Source of the DNA: Bosea sp. F3-2
GTDB lineage: Bacteria; Pseudomonadota; Alphaproteobacteria; Rhizobiales; Beijerinckiaceae
DNA length: 64,000 nt
Assembly: GCF_008253865.1 (NCBI RefSeq)
Contig: NZ_CP042331.1
Location: 1,116,001-1,180,000, forward strand
Reading direction: 5' to 3'
Shown here: piece after piece, positions 15,190-24,334 of the stretch
Position numbering within the stretch: the first letter of the stretch is position 1
Layout: each line of letters begins with the position of its first letter
Notes under the pieces: model-generated
What the model saw: only the letters and a program-made list of their open reading frames with translations
Told to the model about the DNA's origin: nothing
Databases searched by the model: none
Program-made: the position numbers and the translations under genes

Positions 15190-16473
15190 ATGAGTTTTGC
15201 GACAATCGCCCGTTTCTCGATTCGTCGGCTGCTCTTGGCCGCGGCCATGGTCTTCGGCTTTCTGGCGTCCGGCTCCGGTCGTGCGCAGGCGGTCGAGATT
15301 CAGTATTGGCAATATGTCTTCGACACCCGCGTCCAGGCCATGACCGAGCTGATCAAGCAGTTCGAGGCCGAGAACCCCGGCATCACGGTCAAGCAGGTGA
15401 CCTTTCCCTATGCCGACTATCAGACCCGGCTGATCGCGGCCAAGGCTGCCGGGCGCGGCCCGGACGTGATGCAGCTGTTCTATGGCTGGCTCGACACCTT
15501 CATTGCCGGCAAGCTGGTCCAGCCGCTGTCGAAGACGGCGTTCAAGGACGCGGAGATCGAGCGGGACTTCTTCTCCATCGTCTCAGCGATGAAGCGCAAC
15601 GGCCAATATTACGGCCTGCCAACGGCCGTGCGGGCGATGGCGCTCTTCTACAACAAGGATCTGTTCCAGAAGGCCGGGCTCGACCCGGAGAAGCCGCCGC
15701 AGACGCTGGACGAGTTCGTCGCTGCCGCCAAGGCGATCGTCAAGCGCGACGCCGCCGGCAACTATCAGCAGGTCGGCATCGCGCTCGACATCGCGCGGCA
15801 GGACCATAACTGGTGGCGCGAGATCCTCGTCCGTCAGTATGGCGGCGAGTCCTATTCGGCGGATGGCGGCAAGGTCGCCTACAATACCGAGGCCGGCAGC
15901 AAGTCGCTCGAATTCTACACGGGCCTGCAGAAGGTGCACCGCGTTGGCCAGGAGGGCTTCATGGACGAGGGCCAGGCGGCGTTCCGCGCCGGCCTTGCCG
16001 GCATGGTGGTGGACGGCACCTTCCGCGTCGCCTCCTACAAGACGATCCAGAACTTCAAATGGGGCGTCGCCGAACTGCCGACCTATAACGGCACGCGCGC
16101 TAATTTCGGCAGCTATTTCGCCAACGCAATCGGCGCTTCGGCCACGGGCGAGAAGCAGGCGGCCGCCGAGAAGTTCCTGGCTTTCATCTCCTCCGAGAAG
16201 GCGATGAACATCTGGCTGGAGAAGGTGGGTGAACTGCCGGCCCGCCGCGCTGTGGCGCTGACCGAAGCCAACATCAAGGACCCGATCTACGGGCCCTTCA
16301 TCCGCGCGCTCGACTATGCAGCGACCCCGCCGCTGGTCGACGAGTCGGCCCAGCGCCAGGTCTCGATCGACATGATCAACGGCGTGCTGCTGAAGGACGT
16401 GCCGGTCAAGGATGCTCTGAACGCGGCGGCGGCACGCGAGCAAGCCATCCTCGACAAATTCAAGGCAAAGTAA
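15190..16473 (+). CDS. ABC transporter extracellular solute-binding protein (sugar-type family 1)
   Basis: A 427-residue periplasmic protein with a signal peptide (residues 1-35, ending GRAQA). VEIQYWQYVFDTRVQAMTELIKQFEAENPGITV is the usual family-1 start, and the ALFYNKDLFQKAGLDPEKPP segment near residue 150 marks the sugar-binding group. ATG 15190 is 9 bases after GGGAGG; ATG 15181 is directly next to it and less likely. First gene of a five-gene LacI-controlled operon. The neighbouring lyase suggests that the true ligand is not a simple sugar, which is inference. Confidence 0.92.
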   Translation: MSFATIARFSIRRLLLAAAMVFGFLASGSGRAQAVEIQYWQYVFDTRVQAMTELIKQFEAENPGITVKQVTFPYADYQTRLIAAKAAGRGPDVMQLFYGWLDTFIAGKLVQPLSKTAFKDAEIERDFFSIVSAMKRNGQYYGLPTAVRAMALFYNKDLFQKAGLDPEKPPQTLDEFVAAAKAIVKRDAAGNYQQVGIALDIARQDHNWWREILVRQYGGESYSADGGKVAYNTEAGSKSLEFYTGLQKVHRVGQEGFMDEGQAAFRAGLAGMVVDGTFRVASYKTIQNFKWGVAELPTYNGTRANFGSYFANAIGASATGEKQAAAEKFLAFISSEKAMNIWLEKVGELPARRAVALTEANIKDPIYGPFIRALDYAATPPLVDESAQRQVSIDMINGVLLKDVPVKDALNAAAAREQAILDKFKAK

Positions 16474-16484
16474 GAGGCCGGCGC

Positions 16485-17417
16485 ATGACCGCGACGACAT
16501 TGCCGCCTCGGAGCGCGGGCTCCGGAGGCGTCTGGGGACGGCTGTCCATTTCCACGAAGCAGATCGTCTGGGCCTGGGCGTTTCTCGCCCTCCCCGTGCT
16601 CTTCTTCGCCATCGTCCGCTTCTATCCGACTCTGGAGGCCTTCTACCTGTCGGTGACCGACTGGGATCTGCTGAACGAGGCGCGCTTCGTCGGCCTCGAC
16701 AACTACCGCAAGCTGTTCGCCGATCCGGTGTTCTGGCAGGTCTTCCGCAACACCTTCGCCTATCTGATCTTCGGCACGCCGATCGCGATCGTGCTGTCAT
16801 TCGCCATCGCCTACTATCTCGACCGCGTGGTGTTCTTGCACGGCCTGATCCGCGCGCTCTACTTCCTGCCCTATCTCACCACCGCCGCCGCGATGGCCTG
16901 GGTCTGGCGCTGGTTCTACCAGCCCCCGCCGATCGGGGTCATCAACAGCCTCCTCGGCTTCGTCGGCCTGCCGGCGCAGCCCTTCCTCCGGTCGGTCGAC
17001 CAGGCGCTGCCGGCGATCATGCTGACCGCGATCTGGGCGCATCTCGGCTTCCAGATCATCATCTTCATGGCCGGGCTGCGCGCCATCCCAACGAGCTATT
17101 ACGAGGCGGCACGCATCGACGGGCTGGGCGATGGGGCGATCCTGACCCGCATCACCATACCGCTGCTGAAGCCGACCACCGTCTTCCTCGTCGTGTTTTC
17201 GTCGATCGGATTCCTGCGGATATTCGATCAGGTCTACAACATGACCAGCAACGACCCTGGCGGCCCGCTCAACTCGACCAAGCCGCTGGTCCTGATGATC
17301 TATCAGACGGCTTTCTCCTCTTATCAGATGGGCTACGCAGCGGCCCAGACCGTCGTGCTGTTCACCATTCTGTTCTCGATCTCGATGGCGCAGCTCTGGA
17401 TCCTGAGGAGCCGCTGA
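16485..17417 (+). CDS. Sugar-type ABC transporter permease (MalF/UgpA family)
   Basis: A 310-residue inner-membrane protein with six predicted helices. It carries the CUT1 permease EAA loop: YYEAARIDGLGDGAILTRI at about residue 205-223. Starts 11 bp after the binding-protein gene, with AAGAGGCCGGCGC upstream. Pairs with the next gene to form the membrane channel of the importer. Confidence 0.92.
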   Translation: MTATTLPPRSAGSGGVWGRLSISTKQIVWAWAFLALPVLFFAIVRFYPTLEAFYLSVTDWDLLNEARFVGLDNYRKLFADPVFWQVFRNTFAYLIFGTPIAIVLSFAIAYYLDRVVFLHGLIRALYFLPYLTTAAAMAWVWRWFYQPPPIGVINSLLGFVGLPAQPFLRSVDQALPAIMLTAIWAHLGFQIIIFMAGLRAIPTSYYEAARIDGLGDGAILTRITIPLLKPTTVFLVVFSSIGFLRIFDQVYNMTSNDPGGPLNSTKPLVLMIYQTAFSSYQMGYAAAQTVVLFTILFSISMAQLWILRSR

Positions 17418-17418
17418 G

Positions 17419-18270
17419 ATGAGCAGAGACACCGCTAAGCCCCTGCCCGCCTACGGAGCCGTCCGCCCCGGCCGGATCATCGCCTGGACGATCCTGTTCC
17501 TCGGCGGCATCGTGATGATGACGCCGCTCCTGTTCATGTTCTCCACCTCGCTGAAATCGGCCGGCCAGGTCTATGACCTTCGCCTGATCCCCGATCAGCC
17601 GACGCTCGCCAACTACATCAAGGTCCTGTCCGACGGGCGCTTCGGCCGCTGGTTCCTGAATTCGACGCTGATCGCCACGATCGTCACCCTGTCATGCCTG
17701 TTCTTCGACAGCCTCGTCGCCTACACGCTGGCGAAGTTCAGCTTTCCCGGCCGGCGGGCGGTCTTCCTGGCGATCCTGTCGACGCTGATGATTCCGACCG
17801 AGATGCTGGTCATCCCCTGGTACCTGATGGCGAGCAAGCTCGGCTGGATCGACACCTATTGGGGCATCATGTTCCCCGGCATGATCACAGCCTTCGGCGT
17901 CTTCCTGATGAAGCAATTCTTCGAGACGGTCCCGAACGACTTCCTTGAAGCGGCGCGGGTCGACGGCCTCAACGAGTTCGCGATCTGGTGGAAGGTTGCG
18001 CTGCCGCTCGTCACGCCCGCGCTTTCGGCGCTCGCGATCTTCACCTTCCTCGGCAACTGGACGGCCTTCTTCTGGCCTCTGATCGTCACCACCGACCAGT
18101 CGCTCTACACGCTGCCGGTCGGGCTTTCGAGTTTCGCCGTCGAGCAATCGATCCAGTGGGAGCTGATCATGACGGGAGCGGCGCTCGCCACCATCCCGAC
18201 GCTGCTGATCTTCCTGTTCTTGCAACGCTACATCGTGCGCGGCGTCATGCTCGCGGGAGTCAAGGGCTAA
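17419..18270 (+). CDS. Sugar-type ABC transporter permease (MalG/UgpE family)
   Basis: A 283-residue permease with six helices and the EAA motif FLEAARVDGLNEFAIWWKVALP near residue 175-196, typical of the second CUT1 subunit. It starts one base after the preceding stop. Together with the MalF-like subunit it would form a heterodimeric channel. Confidence 0.92.
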   Translation: MSRDTAKPLPAYGAVRPGRIIAWTILFLGGIVMMTPLLFMFSTSLKSAGQVYDLRLIPDQPTLANYIKVLSDGRFGRWFLNSTLIATIVTLSCLFFDSLVAYTLAKFSFPGRRAVFLAILSTLMIPTEMLVIPWYLMASKLGWIDTYWGIMFPGMITAFGVFLMKQFFETVPNDFLEAARVDGLNEFAIWWKVALPLVTPALSALAIFTFLGNWTAFFWPLIVTTDQSLYTLPVGLSSFAVEQSIQWELIMTGAALATIPTLLIFLFLQRYIVRGVMLAGVKG

Positions 18271-18273
18271 GTC

Positions 18274-19782
18274 ATGGGCATTCTGCAGGCCAGCGACCGA
18301 TCACGCTTCCCCGATCCGGTCTACCGGGAGACCGTCCTGCGGCCGCTGTTCGACGGTGTCCGCAGCCATCATGCCGAGGCTCTGGGCAGGATAGACCGCG
18401 CCCATCTCGTCATGCTGGTCGAGACGGGCATACTCGATGCGACTCAGGGCGCGGCCATCGCTGGTGCCCTGCTGGCGATGGAGCGCGAGATCAGCCTAGC
18501 GGCCCTCACCTATGGCGGCGACGTCGAGGATTACTTCTTCCATATGGAGCGCGAGCTGAAGGCGCGCGTCGGGCCTGACATCGGCGGCCGGCTGCACACG
18601 GCGCGCTCGCGCAACGACATCGACCACACCTTTCTCAAGCTCGGCTTCAAACCCCGCATCGATCGCCTGCTGACGGCCTGCCGGACGCTCCTGACCGCGC
18701 TGATCGAGGTGGCCGAGCGCGAACGGGACGTCCTCATCGTCGCCTACACTCATGGCCAGCCGGCCCAGCCCACCACCTACGGGCACTACCTCGCCGCCGT
18801 GATCGAGGTGCTGATCCGCGACATCGAGAGGCTCGAAGCCGCCCGCGCGATCGTCGATCTCTGCCCGATGGGCGCGGCAGCGATCACCACCTCGGGCTTT
18901 CCGATCAGCCGGCAACGCGTCGCCGAGCTCCTCGGCTTCGCGGCGCCGCTGCAGAATTCCTATTCCTGCATCGCAGCGACGGATTACCTGACCTCGGTCT
19001 ACAGCGCGGTCGCGCTCCTGTTCCTGCACCTCGGTCGCCCGGTCCAGGATTTTCAGTTCTGGTCGAGCTTCGAGGTCGGACAGCTCTATCTACCGAATGC
19101 CTTCGTGCAGATTTCGTCGATCATGCCGCAAAAGCGCAATCCGGTGCCGTTCGAGCATCTGCGGCATCTGTCGAGCCAGACCGTCGGGCGTGCCCGCGCC
19201 GTCGTCGACGTGATGCACAACACGCCGTTCACCGACATGACCGACAGCGAGGCCGAGACGCACGAGATGGGCTATCAGGTCTTCGATGTCGCTCATCGCG
19301 TGCTCGATCTCCTGACGGCCACGGTTCGTGCCTGCCGCATCGACTCCGAACGCGTCGCGGTCAATCTGAGCCGCTCCTGCGCCACCATCACGGAACTCGC
19401 CGACTGGCTCGTGCGCAGCGAGGGCCTGTCCTTCCGGCTGGGGCACGAGATCGCCGCCGATGTCGCCCGTGCCGTCGTTGCCATGTCGGGCGATCTGCCG
19501 ACAGACGGCTATGCGGCCTTTGCCCTGGCCTTCGAGCGCCATGTCGGACGCAAGCCGGCGGCCGACGCGGCCGAATTCACCCAGATGGTCTCACCCGAGC
19601 ACTTCATCGCGGTTCGCGACCGGTTTGGCGGCCCAGCGCCCGCTGCTTTGGATGCGGCTCTCGAAGGCTATCGCGTTGCGCTCAACACGTTCGAGACCCG
19701 CGCCGCGGCGACCTCTGCCCGGGAGGCCAGTGCGGCCGACGAACTCGAACGCCGTATTCAAGATGTCGCGAAAGGTGGATGA
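18274..19782 (+). CDS. Argininosuccinate lyase-like C-N lyase (fumarase/aspartase superfamily)
   Basis: A 502-residue member of the fumarase/aspartase superfamily. It keeps HTARSRNDID (residues about 109-118), the HGQPAQPTTYGHYL block near 165 and the signature loop SSIMPQKRNP near 287-296 with the catalytic serine. It is close to ArgH but longer than the usual ~460 and the conserved glycine of the GSSxMPxKxNP signature is replaced (QISSIMP). It is embedded between permease and ATPase genes, so its likely job is to cleave the imported solute, perhaps an aminocarboxylate or N-succinyl amino acid such as EDDS, rather than make arginine. It starts 3 bp after the permease; its stop overlaps the ATPase ATG. 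Confidence 0.85.
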   Translation: MGILQASDRSRFPDPVYRETVLRPLFDGVRSHHAEALGRIDRAHLVMLVETGILDATQGAAIAGALLAMEREISLAALTYGGDVEDYFFHMERELKARVGPDIGGRLHTARSRNDIDHTFLKLGFKPRIDRLLTACRTLLTALIEVAERERDVLIVAYTHGQPAQPTTYGHYLAAVIEVLIRDIERLEAARAIVDLCPMGAAAITTSGFPISRQRVAELLGFAAPLQNSYSCIAATDYLTSVYSAVALLFLHLGRPVQDFQFWSSFEVGQLYLPNAFVQISSIMPQKRNPVPFEHLRHLSSQTVGRARAVVDVMHNTPFTDMTDSEAETHEMGYQVFDVAHRVLDLLTATVRACRIDSERVAVNLSRSCATITELADWLVRSEGLSFRLGHEIAADVARAVVAMSGDLPTDGYAAFALAFERHVGRKPAADAAEFTQMVSPEHFIAVRDRFGGPAPAALDAALEGYRVALNTFETRAAATSAREASAADELERRIQDVAKGG

Positions 19783-20873
19783 TGGCCAGGATCGAGCTTG
19801 AGAAGATCGTCAAGCGTTACAGCAGCGTCACGACCGTCCACGGGATCGACCTTGCCATCGAGGATGGCGAGTTCGTCGTCCTCGTCGGCCCTTCTGGCTG
19901 CGGAAAATCGACGACCTTGCGCATGATCGCAGGGCTGGAGGCGATTTCCGGCGGAACGCTGCGCATCGGCGGCCAGGTCGTCAACGACCACGAGCCCAAG
20001 CATCGAAACATCGCAATGGTCTTCCAGAACTACGCAATCTACCCGCATCTCACCGTGGCGCAGAACATCGGCTTCGGGCTTTACACGTCCAAGCTATCCA
20101 AGGCGGAGAAGCAGGCGCGCATCCGCGAGACTGCCCGAATCCTGAGCCTGGAGCCCTTTCTCGAGCGCCGCCCCGCCGCGCTCTCCGGCGGGCAGAGGCA
20201 GCGCGTCGCCATCGGCCGCGCGATGGTGCGCGATCCCGTGGCCTTCCTGTTCGACGAACCTCTCTCCAACCTCGACGCCCAGCTGCGCGGGCAGATGCGG
20301 CTCGAGATCAAGCAGCTGCATCAGCGGCTCGGCAGCACGATCGTCTTCGTCACCCACGATCAGGTCGAGGCGATGTCGTTGGCCGATCGAATCGTCGTCA
20401 TGCGCGACGGCCGCATCCTTCAGGTTGGTGCACCGATGGAGTTGTACAACCGGCCCGTGGATATCTTCACCGCGCGCTTCATCGGCACGCCGGAAATGAA
20501 CATGATCGACGCGACGATCGACGGCGAGCAGGTGACTGTGGGAGCCAACGCCGTGGCCGTTGACTTGTCCAGGGTTACAGGTTTGCCTTCGGGCATCGGC
20601 ACAGGCCGATCAATCGTCGTGGGGGTGAGGCCGCAGGAGCTCTACCTGCTGACCGACGGGCGGGATGATTTCCCTGTTCGAATCGAAGGCAAGGTGCGAG
20701 TGGCCGAACCGCATGGCTCGGAGACATTCGTATTGATCGACCTGCCTGCGGGCCACGTGGTCGCCCGGGCCCCCTCTACCGTCGTGTTCAAACCCGGCGA
20801 TGCAGTCGCATTCGGGGCGGGGGCCAACAGCCTGCGAATGTTTGATAAGCAGACCGAGAAGCTGATCAACTAA
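19779..20873 (+). CDS. ABC transporter ATP-binding protein (UgpC/MsmK-type)
   Basis: A 364-residue ATPase. Walker A GPSGCGKSTT is near residue 38-47, the Q-loop NYAIYPHLTV at 88-97, signature LSGGQRQRVAIGRAM at 134-148, Walker B FLFDEPLSNLD and the switch histidine in FVTHDQ. A regulatory OB-type C-terminal domain (from about residue 240) is as in MalK/UgpC. ATG 19779 overlaps the lyase stop (ATGA); ATG 19782 is an alternative. It energises the importer encoded just upstream. Confidence 0.92.
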   Translation: MMARIELEKIVKRYSSVTTVHGIDLAIEDGEFVVLVGPSGCGKSTTLRMIAGLEAISGGTLRIGGQVVNDHEPKHRNIAMVFQNYAIYPHLTVAQNIGFGLYTSKLSKAEKQARIRETARILSLEPFLERRPAALSGGQRQRVAIGRAMVRDPVAFLFDEPLSNLDAQLRGQMRLEIKQLHQRLGSTIVFVTHDQVEAMSLADRIVVMRDGRILQVGAPMELYNRPVDIFTARFIGTPEMNMIDATIDGEQVTVGANAVAVDLSRVTGLPSGIGTGRSIVVGVRPQELYLLTDGRDDFPVRIEGKVRVAEPHGSETFVLIDLPAGHVVARAPSTVVFKPGDAVAFGAGANSLRMFDKQTEKLIN

Positions 20874-21517
20874 GGCCAGCGTAAGACTTTAGCGTGCGAG
20901 GACAACGCTCCTTTGAGATGCGCGATGTAGGAGATCTTGCCTCGCAAATGCGCTTCAAGGTTGCCCTTGCCACCGCCATCGTCATGCTTCTTCTGAGCGG
21001 CAGCCAGACCGATGCTTTGAATCGAATGCAGGATAGCCCAGATGTTGCGGACATACCGTCGATCTACGTTTAGGCCTGCATTGATCTTCACGCCGGTGAC
21101 TATGCGGCGGGAATTCCGATCGGCGTAGTGGGTCTTTTCGGGATGGATCGTGAACCCGTTTCCTTTGAAAGCGGACGTGACTGCCGGCACGAAGATGTCG
21201 GACGAGAACCGTCCCGCCGCCGGAAGCGGGCCTTGAAAAGCGGGCTGGGCGGTTGATAGGCGGAAAATGTGATGTCGTCCGCATACCGCGTGTAAATGAC
21301 GCGTGCGCTCTTCGCGATCCTCAGTAATTGGGAATCCCTGAGCCGTTACGCTGTCGAGATACGCCATTCCGTTGCGCTCACCGATGCCGACAAGGTGATC
21401 GGGGTTCGTGGCCTGCACCGTGCGCCGTGCGGCGGCTGGAGAGCTGCCTGATTGGATGCAGCTTGTCGTGGCAGAGCTCCTCTGCGTATCGCCGTGGGTC
21501 CCCTACCGTTGCGTCAA
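20870..21517 (-). pseudogene. Retron-type reverse transcriptase remnant
   Basis: The C-terminal half of a bacterial RT is recognisable. TRYADDITFS (YADD at 21274-21285) is in one frame; the downstream block GFTIHPEKTHYADRNSRR (PEKT at 21131-21142), VTGVKINAGLNVDRRYVRNI and a thumb-like HLRGKISYIAHLKG are in another, so the gene has at least two frame changes. The conserved PQGAPTSP region before YADD is not seen. The upstream frame is open to a stop at 21518-21520 but I do not recognise it. Its stop overlaps the convergent ATPase stop. No msr-msd candidate was found upstream. Confidence 0.75.
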
Positions 21518-21594
21518 ATCAGGGTCGCGCTCCCGCTGTTTCCGGGCAAACCCCGATAGCCGCCACACCGCAGCTAGCCAAACATCCAGGCCGG

Positions 21595-21855
21595 ATGTCG
21601 GAGGCCGCCGTGATGGCGCAGATCCAATTGCAGGCGACGCCAACGCTTGCTGCAAGAGACAGGGAACCTGGCTTCCCGGTGCCCATGATCTTTATTCCGG
21701 GCGGCACGTTCCGCATGGGGTCTGACGCTCACTATCTGTGCGCACCCGACCACTGCCGCCGCTACCGCCCGGCGGCTCGCCACCCCCAACTCGTCGACAC
21801 CTCGGCAAGCCATATCGGCTTCCGATGCGTCCGACGAGGAGTTCCAGAGAGCTGA
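21595..21855 (+). pseudogene. Formylglycine-generating enzyme with a large internal deletion
   Basis: An 86-codon frame holding both ends of a formylglycine-generating (SUMF1-like) enzyme. PMIFIPGGTFRMGSDAHY is the FGE N-terminus, directly joined to LCAPDHCRRYRPAARHPQ then VDTSASHIGFRCVRR, the FGE C-terminus with the active-site cysteine pair (C-x4-C). The roughly 200 middle residues are gone, so the fold cannot form. 16 bp before the sulfatase it would have matured. The intact sulfatase must rely on an FGE elsewhere or an anSME-type enzyme. Confidence 0.85.
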
Positions 21856-21871
21856 AAGAGGAGGAGATGTC

Positions 21872-23647
21872 GTGCAACATGGAATTCTCGCTGAAACGAG
21901 CAACACCGCTTCCACGGATAGTCGATCCAGGCTGACGTGCCTGCTTGCCGGCGCGCGCGACGCGTCGCGAACGGCTCTGCTGGGCGCGTCCGCGCTGATC
22001 TGTGCGGCGGCATTGACACCAGCCGGAGCGCAAGCCCCGGCACAGGCGCCACCACGGCCGAACATCCTCGTGATCATGGGCGACGACGTGGGCTGGTTCA
22101 ATATTGGCGCCTATCACCGAGGGATAATGTCCGGGAAGACGCCCAACCTCGACAGGCTGGCTGGGCAGGGAATGATGTTCACTGATTACTATGCCGAAGC
22201 CAGCTGCACCGCAGGCAGGGCAAGCTTCATCACCGGCGAGATCCCGCTGCGCACGGGCTTAACCACCGTCGGACAAGCGGGTGCGGATGTCGGCATGCCC
22301 GCCCAGGCGGCGACGATCGCTTCTGCTCTCAAACCTCTGGGATATGCCACCGGCCAGTTCGGGAAAAACCATCTGGGCGACCTGAACAAGTTTCTGCCGA
22401 CGCTGCACGGCTTCGACGAGTTCTTCGGTTATCTTTACCACCTCGACGCGATGTCCGATCCGTACTGGTATTCGTTCCCAGACGACCAATCCTACCGCGA
22501 CAAGGTCGGCCCCCGCAATTTGCTGCACACCTGGGCAACAAACGTGGACGACGCTACCGAAATGCCGCGCTGGGGCAAGATCGGCAAGCAGAGGATCGTG
22601 GACGAGGGACCTCTGGCGCCCTTCCCCAACATGGCCAACGTGCCCAACATGCACGACATCACGCCAAAAGCAAAATATGACATGACGACGTTCGACGAAG
22701 TGCTGGTCAAGTCGTCGTGCGACTTCATGGACAAGGCCAAAACTGACAGAAAACCGTACTTTGTCTGGCACAACACGACCCGCATGCACGTCTGGACGTT
22801 CCTGTCGCCAAAATATCAGGCGCTCATGAACAGCAAGACCAACTACGGCCTTGAAGAGGCGGGGATGGCGCAGCTCGATGACAGCGTCGGCGCTCTGCTG
22901 AAATGCGTGGAAGATTCAGGCCAAGCAGACAACACGATCGTGATCTTCACCACCGACAACGGAGCGGAAGTCTTCACTTGGCCCGATGGCGGCATGACCC
23001 CTTTCAAAGGGACAAAGGGAACGGTCATGGAAGGCGGCTTCCGGGCGCCTGCGATCATCCGTTGGCCGGGCAAGGTCAAGCCGGGCACGGTCGAGAACGG
23101 CATCTTCTCGGCGCTGGATTGGTTTCCGACGCTCCTCGCCGCGGCGGGCAACAGCGACATCACCGGCCAGCTCTTGAAGGGTGTGGCGTTGGGCGACCGG
23201 ACCTACAAAAATCACCTCGACGGCTACAACCAGCTTGATCTCCTGCAAGGCAATGGCCCGTCTGCGCGGCGTGAGTTCTTCTACTTCGGCGGTCCGCAGC
23301 TCGGCGCCGTTCGGATCGAGAACTTCAAGTTCCAGTTCTATCAGCAGCCGCAGGGTTGGCCGGGCGCGAAGGCCACCACCGATATGCCGACCATGGTCAA
23401 TATCCGCCAGGACCCCTTCGAGCGAACCCCGTCGATCGGTGGCCAGAGCCTCAATGACCTGGGCGGCGGTTACATGAACGACTTCTACGCCCGAGAATTC
23501 TGGCGGTTCGTCTCCGTTCAGGAAGAAGTCGCCAAGCTGGCTCGGACCGCGATCGATTACCCGCCGATGCAGGACCCGGCCTCTTTCAATCTGGAAGCTG
23601 TGAAACGGCAAATCGATCAGGCAATCAAGAACAAGCCCGGCAACTAG
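21872..23647 (+). CDS. Arylsulfatase, FGly-dependent (sulfatase family S1)
   Basis: A 591-residue exported sulfatase. After a long, poorly signal-like N-terminus with a hydrophobic core (residues 33-55) come the metal site NILVIMGDDVGW (Asp71, Asp72) and the maturation motif CTAGR at residues 112-116, where the Cys becomes formylglycine. FGKNHLGD, THE C-terminal TTDNGAEVF and GTKGTVMEGGFRAPAIIRWPG motifs follow. It hydrolyses sulfate esters in the periplasm. GTG 21872 was taken; GGAGGAG lies 6 bp upstream. Ends with a perfect hairpin. Its FGE neighbour is destroyed. Confidence 0.9.
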   Translation: MQHGILAETSNTASTDSRSRLTCLLAGARDASRTALLGASALICAAALTPAGAQAPAQAPPRPNILVIMGDDVGWFNIGAYHRGIMSGKTPNLDRLAGQGMMFTDYYAEASCTAGRASFITGEIPLRTGLTTVGQAGADVGMPAQAATIASALKPLGYATGQFGKNHLGDLNKFLPTLHGFDEFFGYLYHLDAMSDPYWYSFPDDQSYRDKVGPRNLLHTWATNVDDATEMPRWGKIGKQRIVDEGPLAPFPNMANVPNMHDITPKAKYDMTTFDEVLVKSSCDFMDKAKTDRKPYFVWHNTTRMHVWTFLSPKYQALMNSKTNYGLEEAGMAQLDDSVGALLKCVEDSGQADNTIVIFTTDNGAEVFTWPDGGMTPFKGTKGTVMEGGFRAPAIIRWPGKVKPGTVENGIFSALDWFPTLLAAAGNSDITGQLLKGVALGDRTYKNHLDGYNQLDLLQGNGPSARREFFYFGGPQLGAVRIENFKFQFYQQPQGWPGAKATTDMPTMVNIRQDPFERTPSIGGQSLNDLGGGYMNDFYAREFWRFVSVQEEVAKLARTAIDYPPMQDPASFNLEAVKRQIDQAIKNKPGN

Positions 23648-23666
23648 GCAATGCGAAGTGAACGAC

Positions 23667-23689
23667 GGGCAGCTCTATCGGAGCTGCCC
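23667..23689 (+). terminator. Hairpin after arylsulfatase
   Basis: GGGCAGCTC (23667-23675), loop TATCG, GAGCTGCCC (23681-23689): perfect 9-bp stem 20 bp after the stop. No T-run, so termination strength is uncertain. Confidence 0.55.
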
Positions 23690-23931
23690 CCTGACGAAAG
23701 CCACAACGCGGCTGTCCCGAATGGGGCGGCCGCTTCCCTCGCTCTTCGTGCGTACGACTGTCTGCCATGAGCACTCTGAGGCAGTTTGGACAATTTCGAT
23801 GCCTGGGTCATCGCAGCCGAGCGCAGATGAGACAGAAATCCGGTCGGAGACCGTTTCGCCGGCACCCAGGCGATCGTTGGTGGCTCGGCAATCATACCCA
23901 CCAGACCTGGTTTCAAAAGGGAGGCACGACA

Positions 23932-24153
23932 ATGACCGTCATTCGATTGATATGCCTGCCGCTCCTCGCTGGCATTGCCCTGTCAGCCTGCCAGACACCG
24001 CAGGCCAGGCAGACCGAGCTCGCCCGGATTTGTGCCGATCCCGTCAATCGGCAGCCCAAAAGCGCTTACTGGGCAGAGTGCCAGTCGCTCCGTCCTTCGA
24101 CGAGTCGGCAACTGCAAAAGGACTACCTACTCGGGGCCCCTACGGGTGATTGA
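23932..24153 (+). CDS. Small predicted lipoprotein
   Basis: A 73-residue protein: a signal peptide of about 18 residues ends in a lipobox (ALSAC, Cys near 18), then a short Gln- and Arg-rich region. No domain recognised. ATG 23932 follows GGGAGGCACGACA. It lies in the sulfatase cluster with a second lipoprotein, so an envelope role at the same locus is plausible. Upstream 23690-23931 shows no gene. Confidence 0.55.
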   Translation: MTVIRLICLPLLAGIALSACQTPQARQTELARICADPVNRQPKSAYWAECQSLRPSTSRQLQKDYLLGAPTGD

Positions 24154-24163
24154 GTTCGATGCC

Positions 24164-24198
24164 GAGCCGGACCGCAACAGACTGACGCGGCCCGGCTC
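24164..24198 (+). terminator. Hairpin after the lipoprotein gene
   Basis: GAGCCGG (24164-24170) pairs with CCGGCTC (24192-24198), continuing inside with CCGC/GCGG and one mismatch. Located 11 bp after the stop; no T-run. Confidence 0.4.
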
Positions 24199-24334
24199 AG
24201 CATGAGGGCCGAACGACGCAAGTGAATGCCTGCTCGCTCTGTGCCCGAGCCTGGCAGGAAAGAAGACCGGGAGGCTGCAATGCAAGCGTTCAGGTCGAGT
24301 TGGCGCGTGCAGACCGTAATCATGGGAGGACGTC

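Noticed and set aside
21420..21594. msr-msd of a retron upstream of the RT remnant
   Set aside because: No convincing pair of inverted repeats or priming G was seen, and the stretch runs into the FGE remnant.
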